DNA of 64,000 bases from Bradyrhizobium erythrophlei (GTDB taxonomy: Bacteria > Pseudomonadota > Alphaproteobacteria > Rhizobiales > Xanthobacteraceae). Both the position numbers and the translations under genes were made by a program. Location of the stretch: assembly GCF_900142985.1 (NCBI RefSeq), contig NZ_LT670849.1, forward strand, positions 4,728,501 through 4,792,500, given 5' to 3'. Below the pieces are notes generated by a model, which worked only from the letters and a program-made list of their open reading frames with translations, was not told where the DNA came from and searched no databases. Position 1 is the stretch's first letter; every line of letters begins with the position of its first letter. Shown piece after piece: positions 8,678-18,161 of this stretch.

Positions 8678-9705
8678 GCCCGCGTTCGATCCAGATCGGG
8701 CTTGCGATAGCGGCGGCGACGTTCCTGATCGCGGTGCCGTGGCTCATTCCCGTACTCGCCGACAATTTCTGGGTCAGCGTCATGACGGAGATTCTGATCT
8801 GGTCGCTGTTTGCGGCGAGCGTCAACCTGCTGTTCGGCTATGTCGGGCTTCTGTCGTTCGGGCAAGCGCTCTATTTCGGATTCGGCATGTATGGCGTGGC
8901 GCTGGGGATCGACCGCTTCGGTCTGTCGTTCTGGCCGGCTTTCGGCCTCGGCGTCGCGGCAGCGATGGCGATGGCGCTGGTCTCCGGTACCTTCGCGGTC
9001 CGGCTGAGCTGGCACTACTTCGCGATCATCACCGTGGTGTTCTCGCTGATCTTCTATTTCCTCGCCGTGTCGATGAAGCCGTTGACCGGCGGCGACGACG
9101 GAATCAACTTTTCCCTGCCGCCGGTCTTCAAGCTTGACGGCAAAATCCTCGGCCTTACCGACCCGACCTTCCAGTATTTCTTTGTGCTGGCGGTGGTTTC
9201 GCTTTGCTTCTTCCTGATGTACCGGCTGATCAACAGCCCGCTCGGCAAGAGCTTTCTGGCGATCCGGGACAACCACCTCCGCGCATCGCTGATCGGCCTC
9301 AACGTCTATATGTTGCGGCTCGTCGCTTTCGTCATGGCGGGCTTTCTCGCCGGCGTATCCGGGGCCTTGTTTGCATTCTTTGGCCGATACGCTTCCGCCA
9401 GCTACATGTTCTACCAGGTTTCCGGCGAGGCCGTGGTGTGGACCATCGTCGGCGGTGCCGGCACGATGTTCGGGCCGCTGGTCGGAACCGCCTTGTTTAT
9501 CGTGATACGCGAAATCGTTTCCAGTCACTGGGAACATCACTCGCTGATCGTCGGGCTCCTGGCCATCCTGTCGGTGATCTTCGCGCCAAAGGGAATCGTC
9601 GGTCTCTGGAACGGATGGATGAGCCGGTTGGGCGAGCGTGAAGATGTCGAGCGAGAGAGTGTCAAGCCGGCCTCGCAACCGTTGACCGTACGGGCAGAGC
9701 CATGA
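8674..9705 (+). CDS. livM: Branched-chain amino acid-type ABC permease LivM
   Basis: 343 aa with about ten hydrophobic segments and the LivM motif LLFGYVGLLSFGQALYFG near the N-terminus; a further family stretch is GEAVVWTIVGGAGTMFGPLVG. The stop overlaps the livG start (ATGA at 9702-9705). Partner of LivH in the inner-membrane channel. Confidence 0.88.
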   Translation: MSPRSIQIGLAIAAATFLIAVPWLIPVLADNFWVSVMTEILIWSLFAASVNLLFGYVGLLSFGQALYFGFGMYGVALGIDRFGLSFWPAFGLGVAAAMAMALVSGTFAVRLSWHYFAIITVVFSLIFYFLAVSMKPLTGGDDGINFSLPPVFKLDGKILGLTDPTFQYFFVLAVVSLCFFLMYRLINSPLGKSFLAIRDNHLRASLIGLNVYMLRLVAFVMAGFLAGVSGALFAFFGRYASASYMFYQVSGEAVVWTIVGGAGTMFGPLVGTALFIVIREIVSSHWEHHSLIVGLLAILSVIFAPKGIVGLWNGWMSRLGEREDVERESVKPASQPLTVRAEP

Positions 9706-10481
9706 GCGAACCGGTCCTGCGAACCGAGAATCTCGCCAAGCGGTTTGGCGGCCTTACGGCGGTCGATAATCTCAGCATCGCCATTCCGCCAGGCCGCATC
9801 CACGCCATCATCGGCCCGAACGGAGCGGGGAAGACGACGTTCTTCAACCTCGTCACCGGCATGCTCAGTCCGACCAGTGGCCGGATATTCTTTCGGGGGC
9901 ACGACATCACCGGGCTCAGGCCTCATGCGATCAGCCGATTGGGAATCAAGCGAACCCTTCAGGTGAAGAGCGTTTTCCCGGAGCTTTCCGTTGCCGACAA
10001 CCTCTGGGTCACGAGGCAGGCGAGATCCCGATTCCTGAATCCGTTCCGCGCTGCTGCCAGCGACAAGGAGACGCGGTTGCGGGTCGAGCAGACGCTCGAA
10101 CAGACTGGCCTATCGGCGCTGGCCGCGCGCTCCGCAGGCACCTTGTCCTATGGTGACGTCGCGATGCTCGAGATCGGCATGGCCATGATCTCGGAGCCAA
10201 GCCTGCTGCTGCTGGATGAGCCGACATGCGGCATGAGCCCTGCGGAAACCAGCCGCGCAGTCGCCAAGATACGAGACCTGGCGCGCACCATCGACATCGT
10301 CATCATCGAGCACGACATGGATGTCGTTTTCGGAATTGCCGACGACATCACCGTGCTGGCGCAAGGGGCGATACTGGCCAGCGGCAATCCTGCGCAAATC
10401 GCCGGCGATGAGCGCGTCCGCGAGGCCTATCTCGGCCGGCCTGAAGATGAAGACTTCGTCGAGGAGGCCGCGCATGCTTAG
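9702..10481 (+). CDS. livG: Branched-chain amino acid-type ABC ATPase LivG
   Basis: 259 aa. Walker A GPNGAGKTT (about residue 38), signature GTLSYGDVAMLEI, Walker B LLLLDEPTCGM, and the LivG C-terminal extension. The signature has Asp in place of the usual Gln. It overlaps livF by eight bases, so translation is coupled. Confidence 0.88.
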   Translation: MSEPVLRTENLAKRFGGLTAVDNLSIAIPPGRIHAIIGPNGAGKTTFFNLVTGMLSPTSGRIFFRGHDITGLRPHAISRLGIKRTLQVKSVFPELSVADNLWVTRQARSRFLNPFRAAASDKETRLRVEQTLEQTGLSALAARSAGTLSYGDVAMLEIGMAMISEPSLLLLDEPTCGMSPAETSRAVAKIRDLARTIDIVIIEHDMDVVFGIADDITVLAQGAILASGNPAQIAGDERVREAYLGRPEDEDFVEEAAHA

Positions 10482-11172
10482 CCTCCGGGACCTTCACGTC
10501 CACATGGGAAAGCTGCACATCCTCCAGGGCGTTACGCTCGAGGTGAAAGCGGGCGAGTCCGCGGCGCTGCTGGGCCGCAACGGTGTCGGCAAGACGACCA
10601 CGCTGCGCGCGATCATGGGACTGGTATCGAAAACGGGCGGGACGATCCAGTTCGACGGCCTCAATCTTTCGAACTATCCGGCGCACGAGATTGCCGGCAA
10701 GGGAATTGGCTACGTCCCGCAGGGACGAGGCATTTTCCCCGGCCTTTCGGTGCTCGAGAATTTGAACATCGGCGTCAAGGGCAAGCGTGATCGTGACCGC
10801 GAGGATTATGTCTTTGCCTGCTTTCCAAGGCTCAAGGAACGATTGCACCAGCCGGGCAACACGCTATCGGGCGGCGAACAGCAGATGCTGGCGATAGGCC
10901 GCTGCCTGATGATGCGCCCCCGCCTGATCATCCTTGACGAGCCGACCGAAGGGATCATGCCGCGGCTGGTATCGCAGATCAGGCGCGAAATTCATCGCAT
11001 CAATCAAAGCGGGGTATCGATCCTGTTGGTCGAACAGAATGTCGAGACGGCGCTAAAACTCTGCTCGAACGTGTTTCTGATGGAGAAGGGCGCCATCGTC
11101 CATTCGGGCACATCTCCCGAACTCAAGGCCCGACCTGAAATCGTGCATCGTTATCTCGGACTGACGCAGTAA
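10474..11172 (+). CDS. livF: Branched-chain amino acid-type ABC ATPase LivF
   Basis: 232 aa from ATG 10474, which follows GAGGAGG; longer readings upstream only retranslate livG DNA. Walker A GRNGVGKTT, signature LSGGEQQMLAIGR, Walker B LIILDEPTEG. Ends with HRYLGL, usual for LivF. Second ATPase of the operon. Confidence 0.88.
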   Translation: MLSLRDLHVHMGKLHILQGVTLEVKAGESAALLGRNGVGKTTTLRAIMGLVSKTGGTIQFDGLNLSNYPAHEIAGKGIGYVPQGRGIFPGLSVLENLNIGVKGKRDRDREDYVFACFPRLKERLHQPGNTLSGGEQQMLAIGRCLMMRPRLIILDEPTEGIMPRLVSQIRREIHRINQSGVSILLVEQNVETALKLCSNVFLMEKGAIVHSGTSPELKARPEIVHRYLGLTQ

Positions 11173-11202
11173 TTTCGGACATTTCAAAAGGAGGATTTGA
11201 TC

Positions 11203-12480
11203 ATGGCAAGAAAATTATCGCGCCGCAGCTTCCTCGAATGTGCGCTGGCAGGCGGCGCGGCGGCCAGCACTGCCAACCTCACGATCATGCGCGACGCATT
11301 TGCGCAAGGTTCAGGTCCGATCGTCATCGGACATCACTGCGATCTCACCGGCGCGATATCGTCATGGGGGGTGTGGCACGACAAGGCCGCCAAGGCCGCG
11401 GTTGACTTGATCAACAAGGATGGCGGGATTGCCGGGCGCAAGGTCGAACTCGTGACCGAGGATACCGAGTCCAATCCGGCGAGCGGCGCCCGCAAGCTGC
11501 GAAACCTGATCCAGCGTACCAACGCCGAATTCATCATCGGCTCGGTCCATTCCGGGGTCATGCTGGCGTCGATACCGATCGCAACCGAGCTCAAGACTAT
11601 CTACTTCTCGACCGGCGAAGCCACCGAAGCGACGGGCAGCAAAGGCACGCGCTTCTCGTTCCGCACCGGTACGGATACGTATTCCATCGCGGCGGCCAGC
11701 CTGCCGTGGTGCGTCGAGAACTTGGGCAAAGCCTGGACCATCATCTACGCCGATTACGCCTGGGGACAGAGCACGGCGCAAGAATCGAAGGTCTATATCG
11801 AGCGCGCCGGCGGGAAAGTCCTCAACGCCATTCCCGTGCCGCTCGACGCCAAGGATTTCGTGCCGTATCTCGCGCAGATTTCCGCCGACACCGAGGTCCT
11901 GTTGCCGGCTTTCATCAGCTCGCTGTCGGTTGCGTTTTATACGCAGGCCAAGAGCATGGGGCTCGATAGAAAGATGAAAATGTATTCGTCGTCGGCCAGC
12001 CTTGAGACCATTGCCCCCGACGACATCAAAGGCGCCGCCGAGGGCGTCTATTTCTTCGAGACTTTTCCGCGCCAGCTCACGGCAAAGGACGACAGCTTCC
12101 ACAAGGAGTTCAACAAGCTCCTCGGTATCGACGATGTCGACGCGCGCGAGATCGGGGGTAGCCGCGTCATGGACAAGAGCCACGGCTGGCAGCCCTGGGA
12201 AGATATCTTCGCGCTCAAGCAGGCGATCGAGGAATCCGGCTACAAGACGCGCAAGGATGTAGAGGGCGTCATCCGGGTGTTGGAAGGGATGAAGATGACG
12301 AATTCGCTCGCGCATCCGCAAGGCGACAAGATACTCCGCAAGGAAGACCATGTCGGAATCATCGATTGCTACATCAGCCGCGTCGAAAACGGAAAGCTCG
12401 AGGTCAAAAAGCGAATTCCAAAGGAGGAGCTCGCCAGCAACATGCCGCTCCGGCATGACCTGTCGGCGATGCCGGTGTGA
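11203..12480 (+). CDS. Liv-type ABC substrate-binding protein (type 1 periplasmic fold)
   Basis: 425 aa from ATG 11203, preceded by AAAAGGAGGATT. A Tat-like signal, KLSRRSFLECALAGG, ends near AFAQGSG; then PIVIGHHCDLTGAISSWG and SNPASGARKLRNLI of the periplasmic_6 family. At about 425 residues it belongs to the longer, amide/urea/aromatic-acid-type receptors rather than classical LivJ. Last gene of the operon; a strong hairpin follows. Confidence 0.88.
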   Translation: MARKLSRRSFLECALAGGAAASTANLTIMRDAFAQGSGPIVIGHHCDLTGAISSWGVWHDKAAKAAVDLINKDGGIAGRKVELVTEDTESNPASGARKLRNLIQRTNAEFIIGSVHSGVMLASIPIATELKTIYFSTGEATEATGSKGTRFSFRTGTDTYSIAAASLPWCVENLGKAWTIIYADYAWGQSTAQESKVYIERAGGKVLNAIPVPLDAKDFVPYLAQISADTEVLLPAFISSLSVAFYTQAKSMGLDRKMKMYSSSASLETIAPDDIKGAAEGVYFFETFPRQLTAKDDSFHKEFNKLLGIDDVDAREIGGSRVMDKSHGWQPWEDIFALKQAIEESGYKTRKDVEGVIRVLEGMKMTNSLAHPQGDKILRKEDHVGIIDCYISRVENGKLEVKKRIPKEELASNMPLRHDLSAMPV

Positions 12481-12496
12481 GCTGCCGCGTTTGCGG

Positions 12497-12525
12497 GGAA
12501 GGCCCCGGACGTTCCGGGGCCTTCC
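12497..12525. terminator. Strong hairpin between convergent genes
   Basis: GGAAGGCCCCGGA and its exact complement are separated by CGT, a 13-bp perfect stem with a 3-base loop. No T run follows on either strand, so termination efficiency is uncertain. It lies between the convergent binding-protein and tannase genes. Confidence 0.6.
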
Positions 12526-12553
12526 GTTGCGACTGGCCGGTGGCAGGTATCGT

Positions 12554-14272
12554 TTATGGCCCGAACTGTTTGGCCGGCGTCTGGTTGAAGTCAGGTTCGT
12601 CGGCCACGCAGGTGAAGTTCGCCGCGATGTTGGTGCTGCCGCTGCCACTATACTTCGCGACCTTCGGATAGACGCATAGCGGCCGTGTCATCGCCACACC
12701 CAGCGACGGTGTGTCGTTGACGAACTTGGTGGCCGGGATCGTGTCCGGCGCCACGCCCTGCTCGACCCATTCGACCAGCGGGGTCAGCGCGTCGAACACG
12801 TTCGGCCCCGGTCCACCCGAGCAGTGATACATGCCGGGCACCATGAACAGACGGGCATATTTCTGCGTGTCTTTCAGCGCAGGGTCGTTGCTGTCGAAGC
12901 GCGCGGGCTGCGCAAAGGCACGGCCGTTCTGCACCAGCGCGTTGAAATAGTTGATGCTGCTTTGCGAGGGGATCAGCGGATCAGCCCAGCCATGATACAT
13001 CACGAGCTTGCCGCCATGCTCGCGGAACTCGCTCAGGTCGGTGCTGGTCGCGTTCAGCACTTTCGCGAGCTGGTCGTCCACCGTGTCGACGTCCCGATTG
13101 AAATCGAAGTTGGTGAAGTTGACGGGGCTGGTCGGAATGCCGAACGCTGCGCCGTAGACCCAGTAGAACAGGCCGTCGAAGGCCGGCTCAGGCAGGTTCT
13201 CCGTAAACTCAAGGCCGAGCGCGAGGATATTGTCGGTCTCGTTGCCGCGCTCGGAGCCGGGATTGATGACTTGCTTGGTCACTGGGTCAATCGTGCCGGC
13301 ATAATAGCTGCGCATCGTGGTGACCTGGTCCGCGGTGAGGCACGCCGGCGGGACGTTGCCGCCGGTGCATTGCAGGACGGCGGGATCGAAATGGCAGTCG
13401 CGCGGATCGGTCAGGAACTGATCGGTCTTGGCGCCGCCATCCTGCCCCACGCAAGCCGCGATCACGGCCTTGTTGATCAGCGTCATCTGACCGGGCTGGA
13501 TGAAACGCGAGGCGTTGGCATGGGTGTTTTGCCACGACCCCAGGCCCGCCATGTGCAGGTGCGTGCGGTTGAAGGCGGCGGCTCCCGCGAGGATGCCGTC
13601 ATAGTCGTGTGGGAAGCGCTGCGCTTCCATCAGCGCGTTCTGGCCGCCGGTCGAGCAGCCGGCGAAATAAGACTTCTTCGCGCGCTGCGCGTAGTAGGCG
13701 TCGGCGATTTCCTTGCCGCGCACGGTCATGAGATGGATCGCGCGGTAGCCGAAATCCTTGATCCGCTCGGGATGGCCGAACAGGCCGGTCGACGGGTTCG
13801 CCGGATCGCCGAAGTCGATGGCGAGCACATTGCCCTTGTTGCCGTCAGAGCCGCAGAACAGCGGGTTGCAGCCGGACGAGCCGGTGCCGAGATCGCTGTT
13901 GGTAGTAGCAAAACCGGCGACGATACCTTGTGCGAGTTCGCCATAGGTGATGACGCCCTGGAAGCCACCGCCGCCGGTGCCAAGGAACCGTCCGTTCCAG
14001 TTGGATTCCGGCAACCATGCTTCGATCTGGATCTGGGAGTCAGACGTCGGCGTCAGCGTTGCGGTGACGCGACAGAACGCCGGCAGGCCGGTGATCGGCG
14101 TCGAACCGGGAGGCGTAAAAGAACCGCCGGTGATGTCGGTCGCCGACGTGATCGTGGTGTGTTCGAAACTGCGGGATTGCAGATTGGTGCACGGCGTCGC
14201 CATTGCTGACGTGCTGGCAATCGCGACGAAGGCAAAGCTCAAGCCCGCGCCGACAAGATAGGGTCGATGCAT
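12554..14272 (-). CDS. Tannase / feruloyl esterase family secreted esterase
   Basis: 572 aa, start ATG 14272 behind GGGAGGACGACC. A signal peptide (to about STSAMATP) is followed by the tannase family pattern: ESNWNGRFLGTGGGGFQG, nucleophile Ser207 in FAGCSTGGQNA, Asp in YHGWADPLI and His in YHCSGGPGP. These enzymes hydrolyse esters of phenolic acids (gallate, ferulate, or synthetic phthalate-type esters) outside the cytoplasm. It stands alone next to an aromatic catabolic operon and could feed it with free aromatic acid. Substrate not decided by sequence. Confidence 0.87.
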   Translation of the reverse strand: MHRPYLVGAGLSFAFVAIASTSAMATPCTNLQSRSFEHTTITSATDITGGSFTPPGSTPITGLPAFCRVTATLTPTSDSQIQIEAWLPESNWNGRFLGTGGGGFQGVITYGELAQGIVAGFATTNSDLGTGSSGCNPLFCGSDGNKGNVLAIDFGDPANPSTGLFGHPERIKDFGYRAIHLMTVRGKEIADAYYAQRAKKSYFAGCSTGGQNALMEAQRFPHDYDGILAGAAAFNRTHLHMAGLGSWQNTHANASRFIQPGQMTLINKAVIAACVGQDGGAKTDQFLTDPRDCHFDPAVLQCTGGNVPPACLTADQVTTMRSYYAGTIDPVTKQVINPGSERGNETDNILALGLEFTENLPEPAFDGLFYWVYGAAFGIPTSPVNFTNFDFNRDVDTVDDQLAKVLNATSTDLSEFREHGGKLVMYHGWADPLIPSQSSINYFNALVQNGRAFAQPARFDSNDPALKDTQKYARLFMVPGMYHCSGGPGPNVFDALTPLVEWVEQGVAPDTIPATKFVNDTPSLGVAMTRPLCVYPKVAKYSGSGSTNIAANFTCVADEPDFNQTPAKQFGP

Positions 14273-14504
14273 GGTCGTCCTCCCTGATCATTTTGATTGT
14301 GAGAGACGCGCCGTCAAAACGACGCACCTCGCGGACAACGATGTACCTACCTGTGATAGCTGTAAAGACTCATCGCTACTTCGATCGCATCGCGTCATTT
14401 CCACGCCGCGGAAATCGTCGCAGCGATGTCATCTGTTCGTCATGCGACACGATCGGCTGCACACAGACAGATCTGCAAGTGTGGCGATGCGTGCAAATCA
14501 AAAG

Positions 14505-14524
14505 CCCCGGACTTTCATCCGGGG
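14505..14524 (-). terminator. Intrinsic terminator of the minus-strand aromatic operon
   Basis: CCCCGGA/TCCGGGG stem with a 6-base loop. Read on the minus strand it is followed by CTTTTGATTT. It lies 120 bases beyond the MFS stop. The remaining 14273-14643 DNA holds the tannase promoter region and no other gene I can support. Confidence 0.6.
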
Positions 14525-14643
14525 TTTATCGAAACGCAGCGCTTTTTTAAAAGGCGCTCGCCGCAATCGGCGCGATGGATGGTCGATCGCAAAATCCCCG
14601 CCTCAGCCGTGTGGCGAACTCGCGGCCAGATGGGTAGCGAATG

Positions 14644-15900
14644 TCAAATCCGCTCCACTAGCGGAGCGGCTTGAGCGGTTTCACCTGCGGCCTTGCCGAG
14701 CCTTGCCATCAGGACCAGTCCGGACGCGGCCGTCAGAAGCTGGGTGCCGACGAGAAGCCAGAAGCCTCGCGCGAGGTTATCGCCGGTACGGGACATCATG
14801 GCCGCGCCCATCATCATCGGCATCAGCGCCGAGGTGAGGTTGCCGATGCCGTTGATCAGGCCATAGGTGCTGCCGACGGTGCCGTCTCTGGCGACGTGCT
14901 GCACAAGGCTCGGGATCGCAGGCGCCTGAAAACCCCAACCGGCGCCGGCGAGGACGAGCGCGGAGGCCGCGACATACGGATTGTCGGCGAGGATCGCCAT
15001 GGTCACACAAAGCGCGGTGGTCACGCCGCCGATCGCGAACACGACCGGCGCCTTCGATCGCGGCAGCAGATCGACGACCGAGCCGCCGGCGACGTTGGCG
15101 ATGATGCCGACGAAGAAAGGAAGGCCGGCGAAGATGCTCATTTCATTGAGCGAGAAATGCCGTGCCTCCTTCAGATAGGAAGGCAGCCATGTGCTCGCGC
15201 CCCAGAGATAGCTCAGCGTGCAGATCTCGACGATGAGGATCCAGAACAAATGCGGTGTCCGTAGCGCCGCCAGCAGCAGAGAGAAGGCCGAGCTCCCGTC
15301 GCGGGTGGCCGGGCGCGTCGGCGTGGGCAACGATCGGATGAACAGTGCGATCAGCGGCAGTCCGATGGCGAGGTTGAGCACCGCCAGCGCCCAGAACGAA
15401 TCGCGCCAACCGAAATGCACGATCAGGAAGTTGACGACCGAGTAGCCCGCGCCAAGGCCGATGCTGACGCCGAGCGAACTCACGGCGTTCGGCTTGCCGA
15501 CTTCGTTCGGGGCGAAGTGCTCCTTGACGTACATGGTTTTCAGCGAAAACAGCGGACCTTCGGCGCAGCCGAGCAGCAGTCGCCACAGCAGGAAGACGGT
15601 GGCGCCGGCGGCGAGCGCCGAGGCGGCCGTGAAGACCGTCCACAGCAGCACGCTGATCATAAGGCTGGTGCGAACGCTCCAGCGGGATTCGAACACCGGT
15701 GTGAGAAACCATGCCGAGAGGCCGTATCCGAACAGGAACAGCGAAACCAGCCGTCCCTGCGCGACGCGGTCTCCCTCGAGCCCGAGCGTGTGGAGGAAAT
15801 CCGCATTGGTGATCATCAACGACACGTTGATGCGGTCGACGTAAGCGATGCTCACGACGATCATGAGAACGATCACGCCGGCCCACCGTCTCGACTGCAC
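14644..15900 (-). CDS. MFS transporter, anion:cation symporter (ACS) type
   Basis: 418 aa, GTG start at 15900 behind GGGAGAACGATC. About twelve hydrophobic helices; SIAYVDRINVSLM in helix 1, typical of ACS-family organic-anion importers for hexuronates, phthalate-type acids and allantoate. Last gene of the minus operon after the SDR, before a terminator. Likely uptake of the aromatic substrate handled by the neighbours. Confidence 0.82.
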   Translation of the reverse strand: MQSRRWAGVIVLMIVVSIAYVDRINVSLMITNADFLHTLGLEGDRVAQGRLVSLFLFGYGLSAWFLTPVFESRWSVRTSLMISVLLWTVFTAASALAAGATVFLLWRLLLGCAEGPLFSLKTMYVKEHFAPNEVGKPNAVSSLGVSIGLGAGYSVVNFLIVHFGWRDSFWALAVLNLAIGLPLIALFIRSLPTPTRPATRDGSSAFSLLLAALRTPHLFWILIVEICTLSYLWGASTWLPSYLKEARHFSLNEMSIFAGLPFFVGIIANVAGGSVVDLLPRSKAPVVFAIGGVTTALCVTMAILADNPYVAASALVLAGAGWGFQAPAIPSLVQHVARDGTVGSTYGLINGIGNLTSALMPMMMGAAMMSRTGDNLARGFWLLVGTQLLTAASGLVLMARLGKAAGETAQAAPLVERI

Positions 15901-15957
15901 GATCGTTCTCCCGTTTCGAAATGGACCAGGCGAAGGCTGGATTGCCGCGAAAAAAAT

Positions 15958-16719
15958 TCAGTGCATCGAAAATCCGCCGTCGACGGCGAGCGCCTGTCCG
16001 GTAATGAACTTCGAATCGTCGGACATCAGGAAGGCGGCGACGCCGTCCAGATCGTCCGGCATCTGCTTGCGCTTGAGCACCTGCTTCTGCGCATAGTCGT
16101 TCCAGCGTTGTTCGGGAATGTCCTTGGTGGCTTCGCCGACCGTCAGTCCGGGCAACAGGCAATTGACGCGGATCATTCGCTCGCCAAGTTCGCGCGCCAG
16201 CGACCGCGTCATGCCGATGATGGCCGACTTGCTGGTGACATAGTGGAGCAGGCGAGGGGCGCCCCAGTAAATGGAATCCGACGAGACGGTCACGATCGAG
16301 CCGCCGTCGCGCATGATGGGCGCAATGGCGCGCACCGTCAGCCAGGTGCCGCGGACGTTGATCGCCATCATCCGGTCCCAGGCCTCGATGGTAAGCTCGT
16401 CGTAGGTCTTGCCGCCGACATTGTTGGCCCATCCGGCGTTTGCGATCAGGCCGTCGATCCCATCGCAGCCCTCGCGCGCCCGGCGCGCCATCTCGGCCAC
16501 CGACCTTTCCGAGGAGACGTCGACCTGGACGAAGCGCGCATCGCCGCCGTTCGCCTTCAACGCCGTCTCCGCTTCGACGCCGAGAGCGGGGTCGATCTCC
16601 GCGATGATGACGCTTGCGCCCTCGCGGCACAGCCGATCGGCATAGGAGAAACCGAGGCCCCGTCCTGACCCGGTGATGACGATCCGCCGTCCGCTGAATC
16701 TTCCGCCCATGCTGGTCAT
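15958..16719 (-). CDS. SDR-family NAD(P)-dependent oxidoreductase
   Basis: 253 aa from ATG 16719; a second ATG at 16710 is possible, as GGAGG lies 2 or 11 bases before them. Full short-chain dehydrogenase set: TGSGRGLG (cofactor), NAGW, Ser in VSSDSIYW, and the catalytic YVTSK motif. Ends ALAVDGGFSMH. In an aromatic cluster such enzymes often oxidise cis-dihydrodiols or side-chain alcohols. Starts eight bases after the 121-aa gene. Confidence 0.85.
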   Translation of the reverse strand: MTSMGGRFSGRRIVITGSGRGLGFSYADRLCREGASVIIAEIDPALGVEAETALKANGGDARFVQVDVSSERSVAEMARRAREGCDGIDGLIANAGWANNVGGKTYDELTIEAWDRMMAINVRGTWLTVRAIAPIMRDGGSIVTVSSDSIYWGAPRLLHYVTSKSAIIGMTRSLARELGERMIRVNCLLPGLTVGEATKDIPEQRWNDYAQKQVLKRKQMPDDLDGVAAFLMSDDSKFITGQALAVDGGFSMH

Positions 16720-16727
16720 GACCTCCG

Positions 16728-17093
16728 CTAAAGCTTCAGTGCTTCGGTGGCGACGGCGTACTGAAAATAGTTGCGCTGGTCGCGATCGTAGATCGTGACC
16801 GATGCGCCGCCTCCCGCCCGTCCGGTGAAGGCTTCGTCGCTGATATGATCGTAGCCGTCGAAAGCGACATCGCCGGTCAGTCGAAGGTCGATCGCGCCTT
16901 GCCTGCCGGCGACGAGGATGCGGCCGTCCGCCGTCGATGCGCTGACCCCCGAAGTGATGTCGACAAAGCCATCCGCCGTCGGATTGATCTCGAATGTCTC
17001 GCCGGTTCCCAGCGAATAAAGCCGCAACGGACAATGCCCGGAGCGCCGCCGGTGCGCCTCGGCCACAATGATACGTCGGATTTCTGGGCTCAT
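16728..17093 (-). CDS. Conserved-looking small protein of unknown function
   Basis: 121 aa. No signal peptide or membrane helix. The N-terminus is basic (EIRRIIVAEAHRRRSGHCP), then a probably beta-rich part with many Gly, Asp and Thr. Sandwiched between ring-cleavage dioxygenase and SDR genes in one operon, with 19- and 8-base spacings, so it is very probably expressed. I do not recognise the family; a small accessory or beta-barrel subunit is conceivable. Confidence 0.6.
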   Translation of the reverse strand: MSPEIRRIIVAEAHRRRSGHCPLRLYSLGTGETFEINPTADGFVDITSGVSASTADGRILVAGRQGAIDLRLTGDVAFDGYDHISDEAFTGRAGGGASVTIYDRDQRNYFQYAVATEALKL

Positions 17094-17112
17094 GATCGCT
17101 CGTCCTGTCGCG

Positions 17113-18063
17113 TCAGGCGTGACCGCGGCCGGTTTGATCGATCGCCACGACCTGACGGCGGGTCTTGCCGTCGATGCCGCCTGCTATCGCCCATTCCGCG
17201 AAGTTTTCCGGCTTGCGCTCGTGCGTGGCCGCATTCCAGTCGGCCGTGCAGTAATCCTCGTCGGCGTAATATTCGAGCGGCGCGGCGAGCGGGTTTTCGA
17301 AGTACCAGAAATAAGCCGAGGAGATCGGATGACGGCCGGGGCCGATTTCGGTCTTCCAGCCCTTCTTGCTCATCGCGATGCCGCCGCCGATGAGCTCGTG
17401 AATATCTGTCACCGTAAAGGCGACGTGATTGATGCCGGCTTTGCCAGGCCGGTTGAGGATGAACAGGTTGTGGTGATCGCCGACCTGCTGGCAGCGGGTA
17501 AAGGCGCCGTGGCCGGGATATTCGTCGCTGATCACGAAGCCAAGCTTCTCGGTGTAGAAGGCGCGCATGGCGGGAAAATCGGCCGCGAACACCACGACGT
17601 GGCCGATGTTGATCGGATGCGCCTGGGTGTGAATCGGCGAGCGCTGATTGACGCGCTGGTGCGAGCCGGGCGCGTTCGGCATCGTCGGCTTGACGGTGAT
17701 CGGCGTGCGGCGGCTGACCCGGAAGGCGAGGCTCAGGCCATTCGGATCGGTGACGCGGGGCAGGCCGTCGGAGCCGGTCCTAAAAGTTTCGACGCCGCGA
17801 AGCACGGCCAGGCTTTTCTGAAGCTCCTGCTCGCTCGCCGCGCCCCAGATCACCTCGCGCACGGTGTTGCCGCTTTCGATCGGAGGCGGCAGATCCGGCG
17901 CGTCGTGCGGGCGGACGATCACTTCCGCGCCGTCACGGGTTCGATAGACCAGGCGATCGTCGGCGACGGAGACCTGCGTCACGCCCCAGTCGTCCAGAAA
18001 GCGCCGTGCCGCGGCCATGTCGGCCACGCCGAAGACAATTGCGTCGATACCATTGAACGCCAT
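17113..18063 (-). CDS. VOC-family extradiol ring-cleavage dioxygenase
   Basis: 316 aa from ATG 18063 (AAGGGG upstream; longer readings lack a site). Two vicinal-oxygen-chelate domains, residues about 3-120 and 148-280. The second holds the Fe(II) ligands: His155 (GHVVVF), His213 (NHVAFTV) and Glu264 (LEYYAD). This is the type I extradiol (BphC/2,3-dihydroxybiphenyl dioxygenase-like) pattern. Likely cleaves a catechol made by the divergent Rieske system; the hydrolase at 19855 could act on the product. Confidence 0.85.
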   Translation of the reverse strand: MAFNGIDAIVFGVADMAAARRFLDDWGVTQVSVADDRLVYRTRDGAEVIVRPHDAPDLPPPIESGNTVREVIWGAASEQELQKSLAVLRGVETFRTGSDGLPRVTDPNGLSLAFRVSRRTPITVKPTMPNAPGSHQRVNQRSPIHTQAHPINIGHVVVFAADFPAMRAFYTEKLGFVISDEYPGHGAFTRCQQVGDHHNLFILNRPGKAGINHVAFTVTDIHELIGGGIAMSKKGWKTEIGPGRHPISSAYFWYFENPLAAPLEYYADEDYCTADWNAATHERKPENFAEWAIAGGIDGKTRRQVVAIDQTGRGHA

Positions 18064-18161
18064 GATCGCAGACCCCTTCATTAAAACTACGCGCCGGCCT
18101 CGCGCCATATCCTGCCGGTGGTGCGGGCGCTGACATCGCAACCCAGCGCCGTTGCGAGACA

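Noticed and set aside
8374..9678. Long antisense ORF, 434 aa
   Set aside because: It lies over livH/livM on the other strand, with the biased composition of a GC-rich shadow (many Arg, Asp, His) and no family pattern.
11362..12648. Antisense ORF of 428 aa over the first binding-protein gene
   Set aside because: Shadow of a clear gene, with no ribosome site or motif.
14271..14837. Plus-strand ORF of 188 aa in the 14.3-14.8 kb gap
   Set aside because: Basic, low-complexity, overlaps the MFS end and a terminator hairpin; no family pattern.
15143..16630. Minus-strand ORF of 495 aa
   Set aside because: It crosses the SDR and MFS genes in a second frame on the same strand; both real genes have full motif sets.
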